From positions 9,530 to 73,529 of the forward strand of contig MU626340.1 of NCBI GenBank assembly GCA_025603075.1: DNA of 64,000 bases, given 5' to 3'. A program made the translations under genes and the position numbers. This document shows, one piece after another, positions 1 through 12,068 of the stretch. The DNA is from Neoconidiobolus thromboides FSU 785 (taxonomy: Eukaryota > Entomophthoromycota > Entomophthoromycetes > Entomophthorales > Neoconidiobolaceae). The notes below the pieces were generated by a model that did no database searches, was not told the origin of the DNA, and was given only the letters and a program-made list of their open reading frames with translations. Position 1 is the stretch's first letter. The number at the start of each line of letters is the position of its first letter.

Positions 1-132
1 CCTATCTTTCCTATTGGTCATAAGGAGAATGAAATTAATGAAAAGACTGTATGTAATATTGGTCCTAGTCCTTTCACTTTTGGAGAAACTGATGCTGTTT
101 ATTTGAATCGACGTTTAAAGGAAACTTATTAG
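1..132 (+). CDS. 3' end of an unrecognised gene
   Basis: The first 129 bases read open in frame 1 and end at TAG (130-132), giving 43 C-terminal residues that finish LNRRLKETY. The fragment contains a GPSPFTFGETDA stretch that I could not assign to a family. The gene starts outside the window, so length and domains cannot be judged. It could also be the last exon of a spliced gene. The call as coding rests on the open frame, the non-repetitive residue composition and the higher GC compared with the bases that follow. Confidence 0.45.
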   Translation, partial: PIFPIGHKENEINEKTVCNIGPSPFTFGETDAVYLNRRLKETY

Positions 133-431
133 TTAAAGAGTATCTGTGCTTTAAGATGACATTATATAAATAAAGCTATCTTATATTACTAATTGCTTTA
201 ATTGTTTTTCATTTGATTGTTTTGATAGTTTTTATATAGGATTGTTATTACTTTATTAATATATGTATTTAAGAAGATATCCAATTGATATTCCTACACA
301 ACTTGGCTTGGTATCTTTAATCCCCTTTTTATTGGTTAATACAAAATATCATTACGTGGTAAAATAAATAAATATAAATATCAAATATTATTCTTTTAAC
401 TTATTTTTAAATTGTTTTTATAAAGTAAAAT
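133..431. other. Intergenic, upstream of the MAT2B-like gene
   Basis: About 300 AT-rich bases between the partial gene and the MAT2B-like gene. I see no gene, repeat copy or clear TATA box; it presumably holds the promoter of the downstream gene. Confidence 0.5.
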
Positions 432-1526
432 ATGAATAATAACGAAACCATAATAATCACTGGTGCCTCTGGTTTATTAGGTAGAAAAGTTTACCAGGTA
501 ATTAAGTCGGAAGGCAAATTTAAAAACAGTAAGAATTGAATGAGAATTAAAAATGTTTAATATTGATTTCAATTACTAGTTATTGGTCTTGCTTTTTCAA
601 GAGCTGAAGATGATTTGATTAAAGTAAATAATTATAGTAAATAAATAAAATGAATATTGATATATTTGATTCAGATTGATTTAACTAATACCGAACAAGT
701 AAAGCAATTATTTGATACTTATAAACCCAACGGTAAATTAATAATTGAGCTTTATTCTATTAAAAACAGTAAATTAATTCCCTCTTATAATTAGTTGTTA
801 TCCATTGTGCAGCTGAAAGATTTCCAGATAAAGTAGAAAGCAATCCAGAAGAAACAATTAAAGTAAAAATTTCAAATCAAACTTATTTTACATAATAATT
901 AATCTAAAATATTCTTTTAGTTAAATGTACAGGCTACTAAAGAACTAGGATTATTATGTAAACAATACAATACACGATTAATTTATATATCTTCAGATTA
1001 TGTATTTGATGGCGTAAAACCACCTTATTCTCCTAATGATTTACCTAATCCATTGAACTTTTATGGTAAAATTTATTGATAATAAGTTTAATATGAGTGT
1101 AAAATAATAATGAGTTGTGTTTATTTTAATTTTAATTAGGCAAAACAAAACATGAAGGTGAAAAAGAATTAATTTCAATTGATTTTGATTTGGTAATTTT
1201 AAGAGTTCCAGTATTGTAAGTACTTGTTTTATAATATGACAAATTGTTATTTTTTATATTGATATTAGATATGGTGAAACAAAATATTTAAAAGAATCTG
1301 CTATTAATTGTTTAATTGAATCTGTTAAAGTAAGCTCATTTTTATACTAATTATTGTGATTTTATATTTATCATCATTTTAGAGTTCAGATAAACAAATT
1401 AAAATGGATCATTTAATGCCAAGATATCCTACTTATGGTAAATATATCAATATACTAATATTATTAATTATTTATTTATTTGTTTATTATAGTTGGAGAT
1501 ATTGCTAAACTATGTAAAAATTTAAG

Positions 1527-1567
<41 letters not shown>

Positions 1568-1968
1568 TTTATTTTAGATCGCAACAGATTCCCTAACTTA
1601 CCTAACATTTTGCATTTTTCAAATACTAAAGTTCATTCCAAATATGAAATTTGTGGTAAGTTAATTTTATTTTATTTATTTTGTTGTGTTTAAAGTCACT
1701 TTTTTTTAGTTATATTTGCCAAATTATTAAATGTTAATATGGATCATATTATTCCAGTTACTGAAAAAGTAAACGATGGTAAGTAGTTGTTTATTATTCT
1801 GTTTTTATATTAAACATTGTTTATTAATATAATCTTAATATTTTAGGTGTCTTGAGACCGGATAATGTCCATTTAGATATCACATTAACCAAAGAATTAG
1901 GTCTAATTGATTTTGAATTTACAGATATCGAAAATTATTTTAAAACTTATTTTGAAAATCAAAATTAG
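432..1968 (+). CDS. MAT2B-like NAD(P)-binding protein (RmlD-type extended SDR)
   Basis: A gene of about eleven short exons joined by 45-80 nt introns. The start is the ATG at 432, followed directly by a Rossmann signature, TGASGLLGR. Downstream come IHCAAERFPDKVE, LIYISSDYVFDG, the catalytic-type YGKTK (YxxxK) and MDHLMPRYPTY, then a conserved C-terminal region ending FENQN. These blocks match in order the regulatory beta subunit of methionine adenosyltransferase (MAT2B) and bacterial dTDP-4-dehydrorhamnose reductase (RmlD). In animals MAT2B binds the catalytic MAT2A and lowers its Km for methionine and its sensitivity to SAM. In fungi the role is less settled, so an oxidoreductase function remains possible. 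One intron holds an (AAT)n run at 1531-1565. A repeat copy begins only 7 bp after the stop codon, so the 3' UTR and poly(A) site probably lie in or beyond the element. Confidence 0.85.
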
Positions 1969-2488
1969 ATTAAAATATGAATGTGTGTTTTTTGACTTTA
2001 TCACTTTTTCCATCTTTTAAGCGCTATTTTAGTAGAAAAATTGTTAGTGAAGCTCTTAAACACAAAAATACATCCCTATATATTATTAATAAATTTTAGT
2101 GGCTAATAAGCGGAAGTTCATTGATTTATAAAACTTACATGTTGAATTTTTATGCTATTATTTTTTATGCTATTATTTTAATTTAATTTTAATGTAGTGA
2201 GGATTTTTTTAATTTTGTAATGTTACTTATTAAAAGATTTTGATATTATTAATTTTGTAAGTTCTATTAAAACACTTAAATAAAGAAAATGTCAAATTAA
2301 ATAAGACTCATTTTACATTGAAACTTGAACCGGTAATATATATCAATTAATTAATTAATTAGTAATATTCAAATGAATTACTTTAAATAGCAATAACCAG
2401 TGGATTAGCTTTCATAATATCATAATAATATTAATAATGATAAGTTTACTTGTTTTTTTTCTATTTTTTTATTTTTTTAATTAATATA
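1969..2488. other. Intergenic between MAT2B-like gene and protease
   Basis: Apart from MITE copy 1, this stretch is AT-rich with a short (TTAA)n run near 2345. No other gene seen. It should contain the protease promoter. Confidence 0.5.
1975..2082 (-). mobile_element. MITE copy 1
   Basis: Copy of the ~105 bp family in reverse orientation (TTTTTTGAC end first). Ends are ATATGAATG and CATCCCTATAT. The first central CpG is kept and the second has become TA. It sits 7 bp after the MAT2B-like stop codon. Confidence 0.85.
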
Positions 2489-3471
2489 ATGTATAATCAA
2501 TTTATCCTGATATCATTACTATTCACAACCTTAATATTAAGTAAATGTAATGCTCCTTCCTCGACTTCAAACATCATTTCAAAGTATAGCAAACCGAAAC
2601 CAAAATTTTCTCAATTAACTATTAATGTCACTAATACTAATAATAATAGTACTGAAGATACTAATAGTAATGATAGTCGAATAATTGGAGGATTTACAGT
2701 AACCACCAGAAAATATCCCTTTCTAGTATCCATTCAAGATAAGAGTATAGGTCATTTGTGTGGAGGAACAATCATGAATTCTCAATTAATAATAACAGCA
2801 GGACATTGTTTAATTGAAAGAGAAAAAGAAAGTATGAGAATAAAATATGGTGATAATGAATTAAAAAAGATGAAATATGAATTAAGTATATTACAATTAA
2901 TAATTCATCCTAATTATAATAAATTATCTAATGGTGAAGTTATTAATGATATTGGCTTAATTCAATTTAATAAAGAAGATGGAGTAGGCGATGGAGATTT
3001 AAGTTTTATTTCCAATATATCTAGTAATGATTTGACATTGGACAATGAATTAGTTAAAGTTGTTGGTTGGGGATATACCGAAGAAGATGGTATTGTTAGT
3101 AACGAATTAAATGAAGTAATAGTTATTACAATTATAATAAATTAAATACTAATATTCAAATTAAATAGGTTGATTTGACTACTTTAAATACGAATACCTG
3201 TAAACAACACTGGAAATATATTAATTCATATAACACTATTTGTGCTTGGAAAAAAGAAGGTGGAAAAGATGGATGTCAAGGGGATTCAGGTGGTCCGTTA
3301 TTATTATTAAATTCCAATACAAATGAATATACTATTATCGGTATTATTTCTAATGGTATTGGATGTGGTGAAAAAGAAATGCCTTCAGTTTATACTCGAA
3401 TTTATTATTATAAATATTGGTTACAACAAGTTACAATGAATTACGACTTAGAAGATTTAATATTTTATTAA
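2489..3471 (+). CDS. Secreted trypsin-like serine protease (S1 family)
   Basis: Two exons, 2489-3115 and 3169-3471, joined in frame by a 53 nt GTAATA...TAG intron; the product is 309 residues. I chose the ATG at 2489 because it begins directly with a signal peptide (hydrophobic stretch ILISLLFTTLIL, likely cleavage near Cys20-Ala22). An earlier in-frame ATG exists but adds only a Phe-rich leader. A Ser/Asn-rich propeptide runs to Arg64, followed by the mature N-terminus IIGGF. The catalytic triad is visible: His106 in TAGHC, Asp154 in NDIGL and Ser249 in GDSGGP. Asp243, six residues before the serine, matches chymotrypsin position 189 and predicts cleavage after Lys/Arg. Trypsin-type enzymes are patchy in fungi and are often linked to insect or plant association. 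The zymogen layout suggests extracellular activation. A housekeeping role is unlikely. Confidence 0.93.
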
Positions 3472-3877
3472 AAATCAAAATAAATTTGTATCATTTTTGT
3501 TATGTTGAATGACTCATTGTTAGTTTTTGTTTTGTTTTGTTTAATTTTAAATTTAGGAGGTTTTGATAATGATAAGATATAAATTGAGTCAACTCTAAGA
3601 TTTAATATTTTTCCGTAATACTTTTTTTGCAGTTTACAAATTAAGCTTAAATGCTAACAAAATATTTTTTTATTGAAATTTTGCAATTATAACCAAAATT
3701 AAATTAAATTACTTTAATGATAAAATTAGTCTACCTCATAAATGGAATCATATTATTGGCTCAAATGGGAATTTTTTTAATTTAAGTTTCGATTATCTAT
3801 CAATATAGAAAATCAAAAATAGTTAAAAATTAATAAAAGTGTCTTTACTTTTATCAATTAATTTTAATATTTAAAAA
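3472..3877. other. Intergenic, promoter region of mitochondrial carrier
   Basis: About 400 AT-rich bases; no gene, RNA or repeat copy seen. Confidence 0.5.
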
Positions 3878-5048
3878 ATGAGTAATAACACCGATAGTTT
3901 ACGTGCCGTTAAAGACTGTACTGCTGGTTCTGTTGGTGGTATATTTCAAGTATTAGCTGGTCAAGTAAGTTTCGATTTATATTTCATTTTATTGAATTAA
4001 TAATATTAAATATTACTTTTTATTTATTATTTTTTATTATTATAATAGCCTTTTGATACTATAAAAGTAGTAAGTTTTATTTGATTTAATAATAAAATTA
4101 CTTTTCAATTAACAAAAAAAATTAATTCAGAGATTACAAACTCAACCCACCGTAAAGCCTGGTGAATTACCCAAATATAATGGAGCTTTAGATGCAGTCA
4201 TTAAAACCTTTAAGCAAGAAGGACCATCTGCATTTTATAAAGGAACTAGTACTCCCTTAGTCGGTATTGGGTTATGTGTATCCATTCAATTTTTTAGTTT
4301 AGAAGCTTTTAAAAGATATTTTATGCAAAAAAATCAAACTGATAAATTATCTTTAAATCAATTGTTTTTAGCAGGAGCTGGTTCAGGATTAGCTAACTCT
4401 ATTGTTTCTGGTATGTTCTAGATTCTTTTTTTAGTGTTTAATGAATATTAAACAATTTAATTTTTATCATTATTAGGTCCAGTAGAACATATCCGTACTC
4501 GTTTACAAGTCCAAAGTAGTGGACAAAAAGAATATAATGGACCTATTGATGCAATCAAAAAAATATATAATAAAGAAGGTATTCGAGGAATTTATAAAGG
4601 TCAAGTAGCCACAATTTATCGAGAATTTATTGGTTATGGGGCTTATTTTGCTGCTTATGAATATTTAGTACAAAAAGAAATTGAAAAAACAGGCTTAAAA
4701 AGAGATCAATTATCCAGTTTAACTGTATGTAAATTTGGTGCATTAGCTGGGTATTCAATGTGGTTATTAGCTTATCCAATTGATTGTGTGAAATCCAAAA
4801 TTCAAACAGATGGGTTTACAAAAGCAGATAGGAAATATAGTTCAATTATGAATTGTATTAAAATCACTTATAAACAACAAGGTATTAAAGGTTTCTTTAA
4901 TGGCTTTTTACCTTGTATTTTAAGAGCTGCTCCAGCTAATGCTGCTACTTTCTTAGGGTAAATTTATAGATTATTATTCTTTATATAACTATTTATTTAC
5001 TATTTATTTTAAATTAGGTTTGAAATGGCCATGAGAGTATTAAATTAA
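3878..5048 (+). CDS. Mitochondrial carrier, Ymc1/carnitine-ornithine clade
   Basis: Five exons; the coding ends are ATG 3878 and TAA 5046-5048. The product has the three ~100-residue repeats of the SLC25 family, each marked by PX[DE]XX[KR]: PFDTIKVRLQ in repeat 1, PVEHIRTRLQ in repeat 2 and PIDCVKSKIQ in repeat 3. Six membrane segments are expected in the inner mitochondrial membrane. The PVEHIR signature and the YNGALDAVIKTFKQEG block resemble yeast Ymc1/Ymc2 and the carnitine/acylcarnitine and ornithine carrier branch. The substrate cannot be fixed from sequence; glutamate, other amino acids or acylcarnitine are possible. The short final exon encodes only the last dozen residues (ending AMRVLN). 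The 3' end faces that of the RWD gene, with 87 bp between the stop codons. Confidence 0.9.
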
Positions 5049-5135
5049 AGTCTGATTTTTTAAATAAAAAAGAAACTAGTTTTATTATAATAATGATAAT
5101 AATAACTTATAATAAACTATTTTTATTTTTTATTT

Positions 5136-6253
5136 TCAATCTTCTTGTTCTCTTAATAAATTTAGCACTGAACTATCATTTTCTTCATTACTATCTTCTT
5201 CTCTTTGATTTAAGTTTAATCTTTCAAATAACGTAGTATCTACATCTTGATCTCCATCTTCCAAATATTGCATATCTGATTGAGCTAATCTGGAGTCTCC
5301 TTCAAACAATTGACGACCTAATAAAAATAAAATTATAAAATATCAATGTTTATGTTTATGTTTATGTTAATATTAATATTATCAATTATTAATTATTATT
5401 ATTATTATTATTACCAGTTAATTTTTTTTTATCATTATTTCTTTTAAAGTCTGCTTTAGATGGATTTTCCAATGCTTCTTTTTCCAAATCAAATTTTAAC
5501 TTCCATTCTAAAAATAATTCAGGTGTCACTTTAGTGCCAATAAATTTAGATTCTTCAGCCTAAAGAGAAATAATTTATAAACAACTTCTTCAAATACTAA
5601 TATTAAATAATCAATACTTTTAATGAAGCCATTAATCTTTCTTCGGCTTCCTTTTCTCTTAAATTGGCTTTATTTTTAATTAAATCTAAAATATTTTCTT
5701 TTAATTGAGAAGCTAAGGTAAATATCATGCCCATTCCTAAATTATCTTGTGCCTAAAATGAAAAATGATTATAACATATAAATATGAATTCTTAACAGAC
5801 AAATCATTAATAAATTAATTACCAATTCATTTAACTCTTCTAGTAATTGCTGAACATCTTCTTCCTCTAAACCACAAGCAGTAGAGGGTTTAATGGCTAA
5901 ACTAGGTATTGTATCCGGATAAGTTTCTGTTAACTCTACTTCCAATATGACAGAAGGAACAACTGATAATTATATGATTATTTAATTTATTATCAGTTTT
6001 TTTATATCAAAAAATAGTTCTACCTTCTTCTTCATCATCTGAATCTAAATCATTATTTTTTGGTAAATCATCTAATAATTGATACAAATCAAAGCTTATT
6101 GGAATTTCTTCACTGTGTACTATTAAAAATTAAAATAAACAAATGTTTATTAATTAATTAAAGCTTACTAGTTAACTCTTCGGGATAAATGGATTTTAAG
6201 ACTTCCAATTCATCTTGTTGTTCAGCTAAATAATCTATAATTTTCGTCAACAT
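5136..6253 (-). CDS. RWD-domain protein, Gir2/RWDD1-like (DFRP2)
   Basis: Reading the minus strand from ATG (6253-6251), the N-terminus MLTKIIDYLAEQQDELEVLK opens an RWD domain (…SIYPEEL, then VELTETYPDTIPSLAI and EEDVQQLLEELNELAQDNLGMGMIF). The C-terminal half has a charged region, KADFKRNDKKK, the family hallmark LTGRQLFE, and an acidic tail ending REQED before TGA. In this family the RWD domain binds Gcn1 and the TGRQLFE region binds the DRG2/Rbg2 GTPase. Yeast Gir2 thereby competes with Gcn2 for Gcn1 and dampens general amino-acid control. Six or so exons are separated by short AT-rich introns, one ending in an (ATT)n run near 5395-5413. The role in this organism is inferred from the family. 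Confidence 0.85.
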
Positions 6254-7551
6254 TGTTTATTTGTTTAATGTATTCTGCTTTCTCTTAGTTTCTTTTATTT
6301 ACTTCAATAAAGAGTAACTGAATTTACCTGTCATTTTTTATATTTTTATATTTTTATATTTTATACTAAAATTATTGAAAAAGAATTTAATTTTTGAACT
6401 ACGAAAGTAGACTTTGCATTTGATCATTTTAAAGATTCTTAAATTCCTAAATTGGAAAATAGAATTCAAATTTTTAAAATTAACTTATTTGTTTAATGTA
6501 AATTACAAAAGTAACTAAAGTAAAACAGGGTATTAATTAATAGAAAAAAAAGATTTGGTATGTATGTTTCTATACTATTAAGTAATAGTACTTAGTTTAG
6601 TGCTTTATTAAGTTATTATATCAATCATTCGAAATTTATTAAAACAATAGCTGCGTAACTTTTTAAGAATTATTTGTTCAATTAAATTAATCTGAAATTT
6701 CAAAGTCCAAAGAAATTGAAGTATGATTAGTTTAAAACAATAGCTTTTAAGCCTTTTTTGACTCACACTTTACCTTGATAATAGTCTATACTTATATCAA
6801 CATTCAAAGTCTGATAAATCTTTAAATGATTTGAAATGTAATTAAGTATTATTATATTTTCAAATAAAAAATGGCTCAGCCAAAAAATCTCAAATTAAGT
6901 AATGAAATTATATTAAATCACCCTAACTTTAACTTTAATCAATATATTCAAATAAATTTTAATTTTGTTAATATTAAAGTTTTTATTAAAATATATAATA
7001 AAATAACTACTAATATTGTTAATTATATAAATTTATACATTTTGAAAACTAAATTTAAAATGCTAATACATGTTCTTTGAATTATTTTTAATTTAAAAGG
7101 CTTTTATAAAAACTATAAATTAAATACAATTGTTATTATTTAATATTCAATTAAATAATAATAAATCAATATTTTTTAATATCTAATATATTTATTAGCT
7201 TGTTGAATATTTATCAGCTAGCTGATTAAGAATACTTGATAAAATTACTATATTGATACATTTTTATGTTAATATTAGTTTGAACTTTAATATTAAGTCC
7301 AAAAAAGTTATGTTTTTCAATAAACCTTTATATTAATTACTTTTATAAATAAATATTGTCAATTATATATATTTGTCTAAATATCACAACATTCTTAATG
7401 ATCTTTTTATATCTTCATTTAATTAATAAGTATTGTCAGCTTTTTGATAATAAATTATTAACATTTAATAAGATTTATATAACTCATTAATTTCAATTTT
7501 AAAGTATTCCTAAAACAACTTAATAAAAAAAATTTATTATAGTAGTTTTGG
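6254..7551. other. Intergenic 1.3 kb
   Basis: Very AT-rich. One 69-codon open frame at 6871-7080 is built mostly of Ile, Asn and Lys codons and I regard it as chance. No repeat copy, tRNA or recognisable protein fragment seen. Confidence 0.5.
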
Positions 7552-9469
7552 TCACTCATTTTTAAAAGCATAGATAGCAATTGGTTTTTCTGGAGCATTG
7601 ACAATAAATGATTTAGATTTTACATCTTCTTCATCTTTTAATTTGAAATTAAAGTTATATACTAGTGATGCAGTAGCTAAATAAAGTTCCATCCAAGCCA
7701 AACTAGAATATAAAATTATAGTGATTAATTTATATAATAGAATAATATGTTACCTTCTGCCTAAACATGCTCTTGGGCCAATTAAAAAGGGCATAAAGTT
7801 TTTATGACTTTGAAACTTGCCATTTTGATCAATCCATCGCTCTGGCTTAAATACATTAGGTTCTTCCCAATACGTAGAGTTATTTTGAATATAATTTATA
7901 TCTACTACAGTACCTGTCTACGTCAAAAAGGTTATCATCTTTATAATTAATATCATTATAAAAGTTACTTTTTCAGGAATAAAGTAGCCTTCAATCACTT
8001 TACCACCTCTTGGAACAATTCGTGGTACACCACCAGGTACAACAGGTGAAATTCTTAAACCTTCATAAATTACAGCACGAAGATAATCACATTCTTCTTT
8101 ACATTTAACAAAATTAATTTGACTTTGATCCTCAAATTCATCTTTTAAGTGATTTTTTAACTTCATACAAACTTTTGGATGTTTTGATAAAAGATAAAAT
8201 ACCCTGTTGAAAAATTAATATTAATACAAATTTTATACTATAGATAGTACCAATTCAAAGAGTTTGATGTTGTATCAGAACCTGCAACTCTATTTGAGTT
8301 AGTCAATATTCTTGATAATTTATAATAATTATACTTACAATTGAAGAATTGATTCTTCTACTATTTCTTTTTCACTAAGTTTTTTTCCTGTGTCTGGATC
8401 AGATGCATTGATTAAAGTGCTCATAATAGTAGTTCTATCCGAATTTCTTTTCGAGTTTTCGATAGCTTCATATGAAAACTAACAAAAAGTGGCTATTAAT
8501 ACAGCTATTAGTTAACAACAATAATTACTTTATAAAGCTGGGTTATACTATCAAATTTATAATGTTTTAAAAATGGAAATATTCCAACCTTTGAAAACTA
8601 GTTAATACTGTTAAGGCTGATGCTATTAAATAATGTTACCATAAGTGATATAAAGAAAAAATTCTTAATCCAATCAATAACGGGATGGTGTCCATTTTTT
8701 AATGTATCAAATGATTTTCCAAATGCTAAGTCTCCAATAACATCCTAATAGACATATTAATAACACAAAACATATAGATAATGGTAATATTACAAATGAA
8801 AAATAATGAAAATAAAGCCCTAAGTTAAAACATTCCTTGTTTGAACTCATCTCTCCAACTTTTTTAACTAAGTTGTGGACATTTTCTTTGACTAAATATT
8901 CCACTTGTAATATCGATTTGTCTGAAAAACTTGATGCAAGTATCTTTTTCTAATTTGGGTTAAAAAACTAATTGACATTCAAATAAAAATAGTTACTCTT
9001 TCACGATGAAATTCCTTCTTTCTATAGAATTTTAGTTTAGTAATTAAGACTCTTATCGTAAGTTAGATTTACCTAGTGCTAAATACCGTTTCCCCAGCAA
9101 TTTGAAATCCATTATAAAAACTAGCCTTTGCAAAAGAATAAGTCGAATAAACTTCCTTTGCTGATTCATCCGATGAGATTGATACAGCATTCCAACCTAA
9201 ATAACTATATTAGTTTCAATTGCTATCATTTTAATACTGCTATTACTTGTTCGAACGATATTTCCATATTTTTTATGCAAGTTTGCTGAATAGGAGGGAT
9301 AAGTTCCATTGATAGTATAAAATCTACTAGTCATTGGGAAAATTAGATTGATCAATGGGCCTGGTACTTTCCTTAGTGGACTAAAAAATATATTGTATAT
9401 CACACTATAGCCCCAATAAGATATTAAAGTGGCTACAACATAGAACGATATTAGTGTAAATGTAATCAT
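7552..9469 (-). CDS. Cytochrome P450 monooxygenase
   Basis: A multi-exon gene read from ATG 9469 to TGA 7554-7552. The N-terminus has a membrane anchor ([19 protein letters not shown]) followed by the proline-rich hinge SPLRKVPGP. Then follow [23 protein letters not shown], the I-helix oxygen-binding motif AGSDTTSN, the K-helix ExxR (YEGLRISP), PERW and the heme loop [12 protein letters not shown], where Cys is the proximal heme ligand. All core motifs are intact. It is an ER-anchored, NADPH-P450 reductase-dependent monooxygenase; substrate unknown, with secondary metabolism or xenobiotic turnover as options. At 8605-8655 a direct reading meets a stop; a ~42 nt GTAACA...CTAG intron removes it, so I treat the gene as intact. 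That short intron is the least certain part of the model. Confidence 0.85.
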
Positions 9470-11161
9470 TTGTTTTATTTTTTAATTTTTTAAATCAGCT
9501 TCAATTTATACTTATTAATTTTCGGGAATGGATTAAAAATCTCCATAATCGTTTTTTATCAATCACTGTCACTTTTTAAGAAACATCCGCTTTCAAATTT
9601 ACAAATTTCACATTTCTTAAATTGCCTCTAATAGAGACAAAATAGACTAGACATAATATTTAATTATAGTTGTAGCTTTTACAACTTTTTCAACTTTTTT
9701 AGCGATAATTTTTATAATTGATTTGTTTATAGAATCAATTTTTATAAAGACTATTCTTTTACTTTGGCCGAATTTTTTGTAGTTTTTTTCTTAAATAAGC
9801 ACTTAGTTAGATCGTAAAAGAGTTACAACAGTGGTATATAGTCATAGTTAACCCGTTTATGCATAATAATAGGAAGTAGGCTTGAAACCAAAATTAAGTA
9901 ACGAATAGAGATTTATTATATTCAAGTCAAAAATAAGTAAATTAAGCCATAAAATTTGAAAATTGGGGGAGATTGTAGTTTATCTAATTTTGATCAAAAA
10001 TTTTGAAGGCGGGGATTGTTATTTAAAGATATTTTAATGATATAATAATAGTATTGAAAGATCTTAACTAAATATTTCATGCTTATATTATTATAATCCT
10101 CTCGGGTTTTATTATGAATGTTTTGGATCAGAATGTTTACTTTCAAAGATGATAGCACATGTTTCCCCTTTTTAAACAATTACATTAACTGTCTTTATCC
10201 CTTGACTGATCTACACGATTAATATTGTATTATAAAAAACAAAGCTGGAATGTAAAATGAATATATGTTTTATTTGATTTTTTAATTTTAAACAATTTTT
10301 ATAATATCGGTTTTTGTTAAAAACATCAAGGCTTTTAATAACGAAAATAAGCAAACATTGCAATGCTATCAGAATACATAATTTGCCACTCTTATTATAA
10401 GCGATATTGAAGCATTTATTAGAAAAATTAAAAGTTACTTTAAGTTATTAGTCGGACTGTGAAGCCGAGACTATAGAATACAAAATAGTTAAACTATCCT
10501 CTATCAGAAAGATAAAAATATATCTACTCTAATGCTAACATTCAATTTTCCCAAAAAACCATTTCTAAATGTTTTTTCAATTTCAGGTTGGTATATGAGA
10601 TAACACACTTATAGTTGTTTGATAATTTAAAAACTAACTTTATTTATGTTACTGCTTTTGACTTTTCTATTGAAATAATAGAATTAATACAAAATTTGAC
10701 TTATTTTGATTTATTAACAGGTGCTAATCTAAGTCAGCCCAACCGGTTTGATTTGTCCGAAAGAGCTGATATGGAAATTTTTTGCATTATCAAAGACAAT
10801 TTAATATATGGGGATGTTTTTTTTGATTTCATTATTTTTACATCTTTTAAGCGTTATTTAAGTGGAAAAATTGCTAGTAAAATTCTTAAATACAAAAATA
10901 CATCCCCATATGTTATTCTGACAATAAATATATCCTTTAGTGTATGATTTTGTATTTTTTTACCTAGTAAGCCTTACACCGTACTTATAAACAAATCGCT
11001 CCTTTCAGCCAAAAATATTTGATTAGTACTTGTTAATAAAGAACTCTAAAAAAAATGAAATAAATTAATTATATCTTTAGAAAACTAAATGTTTAGGATA
11101 GTTGTATGTATAATAAGATAGATTTTATATGATTTTTTTTAACTGATAGTATTAAAAGTAA
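9470..11161. other. Intergenic 1.7 kb with one MITE
   Basis: Upstream of the P450 and downstream of the SPRY gene. Contains MITE copy 2. A 110-codon open frame at 10615-10947 exists only because one frame of the MITE is open; no other coding support. Confidence 0.5.
10806..10911 (-). mobile_element. MITE copy 2
   Basis: Ends ATATGGGGATG and CATCCCCATAT are perfect inverted repeats over 11 bp. Reverse orientation. Central CpG 1 is kept and CpG 2 has become TG. Confidence 0.93.
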
Positions 11162-12068
11162 TCAAGAATACTGTGGTGGAATTTCAATAGTAGAAAAAGG
11201 AGACACTAAGTTGAATTGATGCTGATTTGCAATCAAATACTTGAATGACATTTTACCAAAATTGAATTGGATAAATGTCCCTTTAGTCGCTTTAATAGTA
11301 GGATAACCACGATTCAATCCAATACTATAATTCAATATTCCTATTTCATGTCCATTTTTAGTAAATAAGACCTGCTTTTGAGTTGGAAGATAAAGACAAC
11401 CTATCGTATCCCCTATTTCTAATGAAATATCTATCCATTCGACCTCCTTTCCATATAAGTGGAGTTTTCCTTTATTACAATTCAAATATACACTTGAATC
11501 TTTTATGACAACATTAAATTTTCTAAAAATAAATACTAAATTTAATCTTACCTTCCATTAAATCTAAATCCATAGTCAATAAACTAAGACCAATATTTAA
11601 ATTATACTTTGGCTCTAAACTCAGTAGCTCAACTTCAAAATAACCAGAAATTGAATTATTAGTGAAATAATTGTTAGCTTGAATAATGGATGTATTAACA
11701 AAATATAATTTATCTTGTTCTGAAGCTAGTACTTTTTCATTAAGATTTACAGTTATATAAAAAGCCCATTCTTCATTTTCAAATTCTCGATTTTGTTCAT
11801 AAATAGGAATTTCAGTATTACATAACACAATTGTATTATTTAACGTAGCTGGGTTTTCTTTTATTTTCTTGTTCTTTCTATATATATGATATTCATAACA
11901 TCCATAAATTATGACTACAAAAACAGCTGCAAGAGCGATATAAAAATAGAAATCAAAACCCATTCTAATCCTTATTGAGTTAGAAAGAGATGAAGAATGA
12001 AAGAGAAAAGTAATTATAAATGACTCGCTTAAATAGTGTTTCATTTTTAGTATGTTATTGAGCTTCAT
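11162..12068 (-). CDS. Ssh4/Ear1-like membrane SPRY protein with PPxY tail
   Basis: Two exons, 12068-11552 and 11499-11162, with a 52 nt intron (11500-11551) whose acceptor ...AAAAG restores the frame as MED-SSVYLN. One transmembrane segment, YIALAAVFVVIIYG, is followed by a cytosolic SPRY/B30.2 domain: GYFEVELLSL, IGLSLLT, DTIGCLYLP, VLFTKNGHEIG and YPTIKATKG. The protein ends IEIPPQYS, a PPxY motif for WW domains of Nedd4/Rsp5 ubiquitin ligases. One TM plus SPRY plus PY motif is the architecture of yeast Ssh4 and Ear1, which recruit Rsp5 to cargo on endosomes and the vacuole. This copy is shorter than those proteins. An internal ATG at 11963 lies just before the membrane segment and may be the real start; the longer start adds a second hydrophobic stretch. 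Confidence 0.78.

Noticed and set aside
6871-7080. 69-codon open frame beginning MAQPKNLKLS
   Set aside because: Composition is dominated by Ile/Asn/Lys/Phe as expected from random AT-rich DNA; no motif and no splice partners.
8605-8655. Apparent nonsense codon in the P450 gene at 7.5-9.5 kb
   Set aside because: A short GTAACA...CTAG intron removes it and restores a normal P450 reading; all key motifs are intact, so it is not called a pseudogene.
10615-10947. 110-codon frame on the plus strand
   Set aside because: Its second half is the open frame of MITE copy 2; the first half has no support.
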